Shown here: one piece after another, positions 1 to 5,519 of the stretch | Layout of the letters: each line of letters starts with the position of its first letter | Position numbering within the stretch: the first letter of the stretch is position 1 | Notes under the pieces: generated by a model | Seen by the model: the letters and a program-made list of their open reading frames with translations, nothing else | The model's database searches: none | Told to the model about the DNA's origin: nothing | Translations under genes and position numbers: made by a program | From: Bacteroidales bacterium | Lineage (GTDB): Bacteria > Bacteroidota > Bacteroidia > Bacteroidales > Muribaculaceae | Direction: 5' to 3' | Length of the DNA stretch: 5,519 bases | Assembly (NCBI GenBank): GCA_014800105.1 | Contig: JAAVGQ010000085.1 | Span: 1,504-7,022, forward strand

Positions 1-964
1 GAGGACGCACGATTGAGATTACGGGCAGGTTCTCCTTGAGGTATGCCTCAGTAAAGTTGATATTTTCAGTGATATAATCGAGAGCCTCTTCAAGCCACTG
101 CTCACCGTTGCGATAGGCAGCCTCGGTAGCGATAGTAGCCGTAAAGGTGGGCGCGTTGAACTCGTTGACATCAAGCCAGTGGAAGAAAGGCTTGCGGAGT
201 TCGGGATTCTTAACTACACACCACGAGCTGACCATGCCGGGGATATTGAACGTCTTGCTGGGAGCGCCAAACATGATACCCACCTTGCGGGCATCATCGC
301 TCACCTCGAGGAACGGGATGTGAACACGGCCCTCGAGCATGAGGTCACCATGAATCTCGTCGCTGACAACTACCATGCCGTTCTCAGCCGCGATGCGTGC
401 CACCTCGCTGAGAGTGTGGTGATCCCACTGGATACCCACGGGATTGTGAGGGTTACAGAGAATCATCAGCTTGGGCTTTTCCTCCTTGACAAGCTTCTCG
501 AGGCCCTCGAGGTCCATGCGGTAAGAATCATCGGTTTTGATTAAGGGATTGGGGAGCACCACGCGGTCATTACCCTCAGTAACCAAGCGGAACGGATGGT
601 ACACCGGGGGCTGGATAACGACCTTGTCACCGGGCTTGCTGAAAAAATTGATGGCGTAACCTATTCCCTTGACAACGCCGGGAATATAGGTCATCTCGTC
701 ACGGTTAACCTTGAATCCGTGACGGTGGTCAAGCCATTCGATAATTGAATTCCAGTAGCTGTCACGGGGTGATGAGTAACCGAAGATGGGGTGAGAAATG
801 CGGCTCTTTAGAGCATTCGTGATTTCCTCGCACACCTCGAAGTCCATGTCAGCAATCCACATGGGAATTAAATCCTCTGACCCGAATGTTACCTGAAGAT
901 CATCATATTTGATTGCACCACTGCCGTGGCGGTCAATCACCTTATCAAAATCATATTTTTTCAT
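1..964 (-). CDS. MalY/PatB family PLP-dependent C-S lyase / aminotransferase (3' end missing)
   Basis: This is a fold-type I, pyridoxal-phosphate-dependent cytoplasmic enzyme of the MalY/PatB group. Characterised members cleave the C-S bond of cystathionine or cysteine conjugates, giving homocysteine or a thiol, pyruvate and ammonia. The visible 321 residues begin MKKYDFDKVIDRHGSGAIKY, a typical family start. MWIADMDF follows at 35-42, PPVYHPF at 119-125 (with the ring-stacking Tyr122), CNPHNPVG at 170-177, SDEIHGDL at 201-208 (Asp202 contacts the pyridine nitrogen) and APSKTFNIPG at 234-243. Lys237 is the expected Schiff-base lysine, matching Lys233 of E. coli MalY. Family members are about 390 residues, so roughly 70 C-terminal residues, including the substrate-carboxylate arginine region, lie outside the window. 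The ATG at 964-962 is chosen because the protein pattern begins there and the next Met is residue 35. No Shine-Dalgarno is seen. The family call is firm; whether the true activity is beta-lyase or transamination is open. Confidence 0.95.
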   Translation of the reverse strand, partial: MKKYDFDKVIDRHGSGAIKYDDLQVTFGSEDLIPMWIADMDFEVCEEITNALKSRISHPIFGYSSPRDSYWNSIIEWLDHRHGFKVNRDEMTYIPGVVKGIGYAINFFSKPGDKVVIQPPVYHPFRLVTEGNDRVVLPNPLIKTDDSYRMDLEGLEKLVKEEKPKLMILCNPHNPVGIQWDHHTLSEVARIAAENGMVVVSDEIHGDLMLEGRVHIPFLEVSDDARKVGIMFGAPSKTFNIPGMVSSWCVVKNPELRKPFFHWLDVNEFNAPTFTATIATEAAYRNGEQWLEEALDYITENINFTEAYLKENLPVISIVRP

Positions 965-970
965 AATGCA

Positions 971-1002
971 CAAAATTAAAAAAAACTCACGGTTCCCACA
1001 AA
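971..1002 (-). promoter_or_regulatory. Candidate Bacteroidota promoter adjoining the lyase start
   Basis: On the minus strand TTTG (1002-999) is followed after 20 bases by TAATTTTG (978-971), an exact match to the Bacteroidota primary-sigma -7 consensus TAnnTTTG with a -33 TTTG at about the usual spacing. An eight-base T tract (985-978) abuts the -7 box. The box ends only six bases before the ATG, so a start of transcription at the normal distance would fall on or beside the start codon and give a leaderless or near-leaderless mRNA. The motif match is seen directly; promoter activity is inferred. A six-fixed-base motif in DNA this A+T-rich can occur by chance. Confidence 0.45.
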
Positions 1003-1093
1003 TTAGAGCTGATTTTAAAATCATATCTAAGACCCCACTTAAGAAATATAACCCCACGGATGAATTGTATCAAGACACCCCGTCATTTCGCCC

Positions 1094-1123
1094 CAAAAGT
1101 ATCTTTATGGTAGATTTTACACA
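1094..1123 (-). promoter_or_regulatory. Alternative distal promoter for the lyase
   Basis: The minus strand reads TACTTTTG at 1101-1094, another exact TAnnTTTG -7 match. The best -33 candidate is TGTG at 1123-1120, one mismatch from TTTG, with an 18-base spacer, so the upstream half is weak. If used, it would give a 5' leader of roughly 120-125 nucleotides before the lyase ATG. It competes with the promoter-like site next to the start codon, and the sequence alone does not decide between them. Confidence 0.3.
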
Positions 1124-1162
1124 TTATGGCTGGCGAATTTCCACGATAAACAGATTGAACGG

Positions 1163-1188
1163 TATCGCTTAATTTTAAAGCGCTGATA
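1163..1188. repeat. Imperfect inverted repeat (possible operator or hairpin)
   Basis: CGCTT (1166-1170) and AAGCG (1178-1182) form a five-base-pair stem around a seven-base A/T loop. Outer arms TAT (1163-1165) and ATA (1186-1188) could extend it if CTG (1183-1185) bulges out. No T run follows on either strand, so it does not look like an intrinsic terminator, and no gene ends here. It could be an operator for a dimeric regulator of one of the divergent genes, or chance self-complementarity in A+T-rich DNA. Confidence 0.25.
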
Positions 1189-1353
1189 GAAATCAAGCAA
1201 TTTACCACGATATTAAAATATGTTAATCACAATTCTGTTTCAATTATATTATAGTGCTGACTTTATGGTGTTTATAAATGTTAAATTACCGCTTAAAATA
1301 TTTCACGTCACGCAGATAATAATGTATATAGCTGAAATGTAAATTTAAATAAG

Positions 1354-1361
1354 TAATTTTG
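1354..1361 (+). promoter_or_regulatory. Candidate -7 box of the SusC-SusD operon promoter
   Basis: TAATTTTG is an exact match to the Bacteroidota -7 consensus TAnnTTTG and is the only such match on the plus strand of the intergenic region. The -33 element is poor: the best I see is CTG at 1332-1334, 19 bases upstream. A start of transcription a few bases downstream of the box would leave a leader of about 80-85 nucleotides before the transporter ATG at 1451. A weak -33 with a good -7 is compatible with a promoter needing an activator, but that is inference. Confidence 0.45.
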
Positions 1362-1364
1362 ACG

Positions 1365-1379
1365 AATCAAATCAAATTA
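1365..1379 (+). repeat. Three-copy AATCA-type tandem repeat
   Basis: AATCA, AATCA and AATTA follow one another without gaps directly downstream of the candidate -7 box of the transporter operon, so they would lie at or just after the start of transcription. The third unit differs by one base. The repeat is too short to be confident of a role; it could be a regulator contact site, a slippage-prone initiation region, or simple low-complexity A+T-rich DNA. Confidence 0.3.
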
Positions 1380-1450
1380 TCTCTTTTTACTTATATATTT
1401 TCATATTCCAATAGATACAACCATCATTATCAATTTTTCAGCAAAGAACA

Positions 1451-4400
1451 ATGAAATTATTAAACAATTCGCGTCGTGCCTCACTACGACTGGCCACCCT
1501 GCTCACAATGTGGCTGGGCTGCATGTTAGTGTTCGCCGGCTCAGTATCCGCCCAAAATTCAAGCGGTAATACTGTACACGGAACCGTCATAAGTGAAGAG
1601 GAACGCCTACCCATGCCGGGTGTCACTGTAGCTGTGATGAAAGACGGCAAAATGGTGAGTGGCGCTGCCACCAATCTTGACGGTGAGTTCTCACTCGATG
1701 TTCCCAACGGGGCTAAACTTCGATTCTCATATATAGGTTATGCGCCCCAAGAGCTTGACCCCGTGAGAGGTGAAGCCATGGAGGTAGTTCTCAAGGAGAA
1801 TGCCCAGAAGATGGAGGAAGTGGTCGTGAACGGCTACTTTACCCGTAAGAAAAACACCTACACCGGTGCAGCCAAGAGCATCTCGGGCGACGAGCTGCTG
1901 AATGTTTCATCAACCAACATTCTCCAGGCCCTCTCAACCCTTGACGCCGGTCTTAACATCAACCAGAACAACGCCATGGGGTCTAACCCCAACAATATTC
2001 CTGACCTCGTAGTGCGTAGCACCACCTCGCTTGCCACCGGTAATGAGGTGGGTCTTAATGCTCCGCTCATCGTCATTGACGGTGTCGAGAGCAACCTACA
2101 GGCACTCTATGACATGAACATTCAGGATATTGAGCGCGTCGACATTCTTAAAGATGCTTCAGCAACAGCACTCTACGGTGAGAATGCCGCTAACGGTGTA
2201 ATCATCATCGAGAGAAAGCGCGTGTCACAGGCTCCCGTGCGTGTACGTTATACATTCACTCCCGAGATGAGCTTTGCCGACCTCAGCAGCTATGACTTGT
2301 GTAATGCGGCTCAGAAGCTTGAACTTGAACGTCTTGCAGGTCTCTACAAGAGTAATTCAGGTAGCCTCGACAAGAGCTACTTCGATAAGCTTGCACTCGT
2401 CAACGCCGGCACTGACATTGACTGGATAGCAAAGCCCGTGCGCAACAGCTTCTCTCACGACCATTCACTCTCAGTGTCAGGTCGCGGTTCAAGCCTTGAC
2501 TACAATTTCACCGCCAACTATTCGGACAAGAATGGTGTCATGAAGGAGGACGGACGCAGCAAGTATGGCTTCGACATCTTCCTGAGCTACCGCCTGCAAA
2601 ACAAGCTGGTAGTGACCCTGCGTGCTGACCACACTAACCTGACTACCAACAATTCTCCCTACGGTTCATTTGAGAATTACATCACTGCCAATCCTTACGA
2701 TTCACCCTTTGATTCTCACGGCAACCTGCGCCCCGTGCTTGCTTACAGCCGCAACAATCCCCTGTATGAAGCCTCACTGAGCAGCTTCAGCAAGACCAAC
2801 TCTCGCACTCAGAACGTATCACTTGATGTTCGTTACAACTTCAAGCCCAACCTCTACATCACCGCTCAGGGTGCTTACTCAACAACTGCAGGTCGCAGTG
2901 ACGCCTTCACTTCACCCGACTCTAACGTGTTTGCAAGCGAGACATCACTCACCCAGAAAGGTTCCTACACCCTCGGCAACCTGGGAGCGGACAACTGGAC
3001 AGGTAAAATTATCGGTAACTGGATTCACAACTTTGACAACGACGGCACAATGTTCACCCTCAACCTCGGTTGGGAAGTAAAACGCCTCAAGTCAACAAGC
3101 AGCTACCTCACCGGCAGCGGATTCCTCTCAGACGACCTCAACGACATCTCTTACGCCACAAGCTATTCTACCGAGGAACTGCCCAAGGGTGGCGAAGACC
3201 TCTCAACCAGCGTGGGTGGTTTTGCGGCAGCCAACTTCATTTATAAGAACCGCTACGTAGTTGACGCCAGCTACCGCCTGTCAGGTTCATCTAAGTTTGG
3301 TGCTGACCATCGCACTGCCCCCTTCTGGTCAACCGGTCTCGGTTATAACCTCCACAATGAAAATTTCATGCGTGACCTCGGCTTCGTTGACCTCCTGCGC
3401 ATCAGGGGTAGCTACGGTTATACCGGTAGCGTCAAGTTTGACTCTTACCAGGCTATGTCAACCTACTTCTATTCAATCAACTACCTCCACTATGCAGGCG
3501 TTGGTGCAATTCCCCTGGGCATTGCAAACCCCGACCTTAAATGGCAGACTACTAAGAAACTCAACATCGGTCTCACATCATCTCTCTTCGGTGACCGCTT
3601 GAACGTTAACCTTGACTATTATAGCGAGAACACTGACGATATGCTCATCGACGTGAGCCTTCCCCCGTCATCAGGTGCTACCTCAGTTAAGAACAACTTC
3701 GGCAAGCAGAAGAGCAACGGTTTAGAGTTCTCATTGTGGGGCAAGATAATCCAGACTCGTGACTGGGGTTGGAACCTCTCAATCAACGGTCTCCACTCTA
3801 AGACTACAATCCTCAATATCTCAGACGCACTCAAGCGCAAGAACGAGGAAAACGCAACCAAGAATGAAGAGACTGCTCCTCGCCTCCAGTTCCGCGAAGG
3901 CAACTCACCCACTACTATCTATGCAGTGCGCTCAGCCGGCATTGACCCCGCCTCAGGTAAGGAAATCTTCATTAAGAAGGATGGCACTTACACGTATGAA
4001 TACAGCGCAACCGACCAGGTGGCTTGCGGTGACACCAATCCCAAGCTTCAGGGTACATTCTCTTCACTGCTCACATGGAAGAACGTTTCACTCAACCTCA
4101 ACTTCTCTTACCGCTTTGGTGGTGACCTCTACAACTCAACCCGCATGGCTAAAGTTGAGAACATCAATCCCCGAGGCAACGTTGACGTGCGTGCCTTCAC
4201 TGACCGCTGGAAACAGCCCGGTGACCGCGTGCCCTACCTCGCGATCAACCTTCTTGACGGCGACAAGGATATCGTAACCTACGCTTATTCTGACCGTTTC
4301 GTTGAAAAGGACAACGAATTGTGGCTCTCTAACGTAATGGTTCAGTATAACTTCCCCCAGACCATGATTCAGCCCCTGGGACTCCAGCGCCTCTACCTGA

Positions 4401-4507
4401 GCCTCGGTGCCGAGGACCTCTTCCGCATCACGAGCGCTAAGTATGAGCGTGGTACTGCCTACCCCTACAGCCGCAATGTAAACCTCTCAGTAAGTGTTAC
4501 TTTCTAA
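1451..4507 (+). CDS. SusC/RagA family TonB-dependent outer-membrane transporter
   Basis: This is a complete 1018-residue outer-membrane importer, the barrel of a SusC-SusD complex that moves glycans, peptides or other nutrients into the periplasm using TonB-ExbBD energy. A Sec signal peptide spans residues 1-34 (basic start, hydrophobic LATLLTMWLGCMLVFAG, cleavage likely after SVSA). A carboxypeptidase-regulatory-like beta-sandwich follows (about 42-116, GTVISEEERLPMPGVTV to SYIGYAP). A TonB-box-like EEVVVNGY lies at 122-129. The plug (about 135-258) includes APLIVIDGVE (204-213), IERVDILKDASATALYG (227-243) and NGVIII (248-253). The rest is the beta-barrel, with late conserved pieces CGDTNPKLQG and RFGGDLYN and a C-terminal phenylalanine. 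There is no STN domain before the beta-sandwich. The plug lacks two common family details: RG is RS in VVRSTTSL (187-194), and the usual TTKKG-like tail is ERKR. The ATG at 1451 gives the full signal peptide; the next Met, at residue 20, would destroy it. No Shine-Dalgarno is seen. Substrate unknown. Confidence 0.96.
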   Translation: MKLLNNSRRASLRLATLLTMWLGCMLVFAGSVSAQNSSGNTVHGTVISEEERLPMPGVTVAVMKDGKMVSGAATNLDGEFSLDVPNGAKLRFSYIGYAPQELDPVRGEAMEVVLKENAQKMEEVVVNGYFTRKKNTYTGAAKSISGDELLNVSSTNILQALSTLDAGLNINQNNAMGSNPNNIPDLVVRSTTSLATGNEVGLNAPLIVIDGVESNLQALYDMNIQDIERVDILKDASATALYGENAANGVIIIERKRVSQAPVRVRYTFTPEMSFADLSSYDLCNAAQKLELERLAGLYKSNSGSLDKSYFDKLALVNAGTDIDWIAKPVRNSFSHDHSLSVSGRGSSLDYNFTANYSDKNGVMKEDGRSKYGFDIFLSYRLQNKLVVTLRADHTNLTTNNSPYGSFENYITANPYDSPFDSHGNLRPVLAYSRNNPLYEASLSSFSKTNSRTQNVSLDVRYNFKPNLYITAQGAYSTTAGRSDAFTSPDSNVFASETSLTQKGSYTLGNLGADNWTGKIIGNWIHNFDNDGTMFTLNLGWEVKRLKSTSSYLTGSGFLSDDLNDISYATSYSTEELPKGGEDLSTSVGGFAAANFIYKNRYVVDASYRLSGSSKFGADHRTAPFWSTGLGYNLHNENFMRDLGFVDLLRIRGSYGYTGSVKFDSYQAMSTYFYSINYLHYAGVGAIPLGIANPDLKWQTTKKLNIGLTSSLFGDRLNVNLDYYSENTDDMLIDVSLPPSSGATSVKNNFGKQKSNGLEFSLWGKIIQTRDWGWNLSINGLHSKTTILNISDALKRKNEENATKNEETAPRLQFREGNSPTTIYAVRSAGIDPASGKEIFIKKDGTYTYEYSATDQVACGDTNPKLQGTFSSLLTWKNVSLNLNFSYRFGGDLYNSTRMAKVENINPRGNVDVRAFTDRWKQPGDRVPYLAINLLDGDKDIVTYAYSDRFVEKDNELWLSNVMVQYNFPQTMIQPLGLQRLYLSLGAEDLFRITSAKYERGTAYPYSRNVNLSVSVTF

Positions 4508-4526
4508 ACCAGTATCCTGATTAATT

Positions 4527-5519
4527 ATGAAAAAAATATATATAGCTTTCGTTTGCCTGATGGGGCTCGCAACCGCCTCATGTAACGACTTTCTTGACGT
4601 ACGCCCCAAGGGTCAGAAAGTTGAAAACGATCTTTTTGATTCTTCTAATGGCTTTGAAGATGCTATCTATGGCGTTTATGGCTACATGGGTAGCCAGCCA
4701 CTCTATGGCATGGACATGGTGTGGGGCATCCCCGAGCTGCTGAACCAGAACCTTGAATGTTCATCAGAAGCCGGAACCGACTTTGGTAATTACGACTACA
4801 ACAATAACCTCGAAACCCGCAAGCGCATCCTCGACGTGTGGACCAACGGTTACCAGGCAATAGGTTATGCCAACAACGTGCTCAAGAATATCGAAAGCAC
4901 ATCGTCTGATAAACTGCCTCTCTACAACATCTATAAGGGTGAGATGCTTGGAGCTCGCGCAATGGTCCATTTCGACCTTCTGAGACTCTTCGCTCCCACA
5001 ACGCTTGATGCGCGTGGTATCCCCTACGTTACCTCTTACAGCTTCTCAGTTAAGCCCTTCTCAACAGTGGGTGAATGCCGTGACTTCATCATCAACGACC
5101 TTCTTGAAGCCGAGAAACTTCTCGCTGATCAAGAGACAATCACTTATCCCCGCGACAACGACCAGTATGAGAAATTCAACCGCTGGCGCGAGAATCACCT
5201 TAATCTCTATGCCATCAAGGCTCTCCTTGCCCGCGTTTACTGGTACTTCGGTGATAATGCTAAGGCAGCTGAATATGCTGAATCAGTAATCAACTCAGGC
5301 CGCTTCCCTCTCGTGGATGTAACCGAGATTCAGTCTCACGTTGCCGGCGTTCTTTGCCCCAAGGAAACCATCTTTGGACTCTACTGCCCCAAGTACCTTG
5401 ACTACTCAACTAAGTATCTTTACAACTTCCAGTCTTACTTGACTTATACTTCCTATGATGACGACAGCGGTATCGTTCACGTAATGCCCTGGCACAAGCT
5501 CTTTGACGAGGTGGACGTT
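4527..5519 (+). CDS. SusD/RagB family surface lipoprotein (3' end missing)
   Basis: This is the ligand-capturing lid of the SusC-SusD importer, lipid-anchored on the outer face of the outer membrane. The first 331 residues are present; family members usually have about 450-600, so the C-terminal part is cut by the window edge. A lipoprotein signal peptide ends in LATASC with Cys19 as the lipidated residue, followed by NDFLDVRPKG, the classic SusD mature N-terminus. TPR-like helical segments follow: VWTNGYQAIGYANNVLKNI (104-122), the family hallmark RAMVHFDLLRLFAP (144-157), IINDLLEAEKLL (188-199) and LYAIKALLARVYWYFGD (227-243). PKETIFGLY at 278-286 matches the usual strand after the TPR core. 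The ATG at 4527 lies 19 bases after the transporter stop with no promoter or terminator between them, so the two genes should share one mRNA. No Shine-Dalgarno is visible, as is normal in this phylum. The family call is firm; the ligand cannot be inferred. Confidence 0.96.
   Translation, partial: MKKIYIAFVCLMGLATASCNDFLDVRPKGQKVENDLFDSSNGFEDAIYGVYGYMGSQPLYGMDMVWGIPELLNQNLECSSEAGTDFGNYDYNNNLETRKRILDVWTNGYQAIGYANNVLKNIESTSSDKLPLYNIYKGEMLGARAMVHFDLLRLFAPTTLDARGIPYVTSYSFSVKPFSTVGECRDFIINDLLEAEKLLADQETITYPRDNDQYEKFNRWRENHLNLYAIKALLARVYWYFGDNAKAAEYAESVINSGRFPLVDVTEIQSHVAGVLCPKETIFGLYCPKYLDYSTKYLYNFQSYLTYTSYDDDSGIVHVMPWHKLFDEVDV

Larger units (their letters stand above)
965..1450. other. A+T-rich divergent intergenic control region
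   Basis: These 486 bases separate the start of the lyase (leftward) from the start of the transporter (rightward), so they must carry both 5' control regions unless the promoters lie inside genes. Base composition changes sharply from the balanced coding DNA on either side to strongly A+T-rich sequence, most markedly from about 1190 to 1440. I found no tRNA-like cloverleaf, no riboswitch consensus that I recognise, no strong rho-independent terminator and no credible small protein. The open frame at 909-1172 crosses the start of the lyase antisense to it and has no recognisable protein features. The only structure I can point to is listed separately: three TAnnTTTG boxes, an imperfect hairpin and an AATCA repeat. 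Confidence 0.8.

Noticed and set aside
179..544. A 121-codon plus-strand open frame.
   Set aside because: It lies wholly antisense to the conserved, motif-rich part of the MalY/PatB-type lyase, has no recognisable protein features, and is explained as a shadow of that gene.
909..1172. An 87-codon plus-strand open frame running from the lyase into the intergenic region.
   Set aside because: Its first part is antisense to the lyase start and the rest is low-complexity A+T-rich DNA. The predicted peptide has no domain, signal or membrane pattern, and no promoter faces it.
1163..1188. The hairpin as an intrinsic transcription terminator.
   Set aside because: The stem is short and interrupted, no T tract follows on either strand, and no gene ends nearby.
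1505..1530. Cys24 of the transporter signal peptide as a lipoprotein attachment site.
   Set aside because: The residues before it (MWLG) are a poor lipobox, the hydrophobic core continues past it, and SVSA at 31-34 provides a normal signal-peptidase I site, as is usual for SusC proteins.
1438..1707. An 89-codon minus-strand open frame over the start of the transporter gene.
   Set aside because: It is antisense to the signal peptide and beta-sandwich of the SusC-like protein, whose family match is unambiguous.
3759..4277. A 172-codon open frame on the plus strand inside the transporter gene.
   Set aside because: It is an out-of-frame shadow rich in Ser and Thr, overlapping a continuous canonical beta-barrel. 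There is no frameshift in the main frame that would call for it.
4508..4526. A separate promoter or terminator between the transporter and the SusD-like gene.
   Set aside because: The gap is only 19 bases, with no hairpin and no TAnnTTTG box; co-transcription explains it.
4663..4970. Two overlapping minus-strand open frames of 65 and 68 codons, antisense to the SusD-like gene.
   Set aside because: The plus-strand frame carries the SusD helical motifs throughout this stretch; the antisense frames have no family features or start context.

Overview
The window looks like chromosomal DNA from the phylum Bacteroidota, most likely order Bacteroidales. The main reason is a SusC/RagA-type TonB-dependent transporter followed 19 bases later by a SusD/RagB-type lipoprotein, a pairing characteristic of that phylum. 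Starts without Shine-Dalgarno sequences and A+T-rich gene-free DNA containing TAnnTTTG boxes fit this. The G+C-balanced, C-ending codon use would suit a gut Bacteroidales such as a Muribaculaceae member, but that finer placement is only a guess.

Layout. Positions 1-964 (minus strand) hold most of a PLP-dependent C-S lyase/aminotransferase of the MalY/PatB family; its C-terminal end lies beyond the left edge. Positions 965-1450 are a 486-base A+T-rich divergent intergenic region with no convincing gene, three candidate Bacteroidota -7 promoter boxes (two toward the lyase, one toward the transporter), a small imperfect hairpin and a short tandem repeat. Positions 1451-4507 (plus) encode a complete 1018-residue SusC-like outer-membrane transporter. 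Positions 4527-5519 (plus) encode the first 331 residues of its SusD-like partner, cut by the right edge. Both edge genes are open only because the window ends.

How the genes work together. SusC and SusD homologues form a 'pedal-bin' complex: SusD is a surface lid that captures ligand, and SusC is the barrel that imports it using TonB-ExbBD energy. The two genes are almost certainly co-transcribed. No glycoside hydrolase, peptidase, sigma/anti-sigma pair or hybrid two-component regulator is in the window, so the substrate cannot be named. The transporter lacks the N-terminal STN signalling domain, so control through a cognate anti-sigma factor is not expected. The lyase is transcribed away from the pair, and a functional link to it is not shown.

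I see no previously undescribed system here. The points most worth a second look are the possible leaderless promoter of the lyase, the sequence variants in the SusC plug, and the divergent control region.
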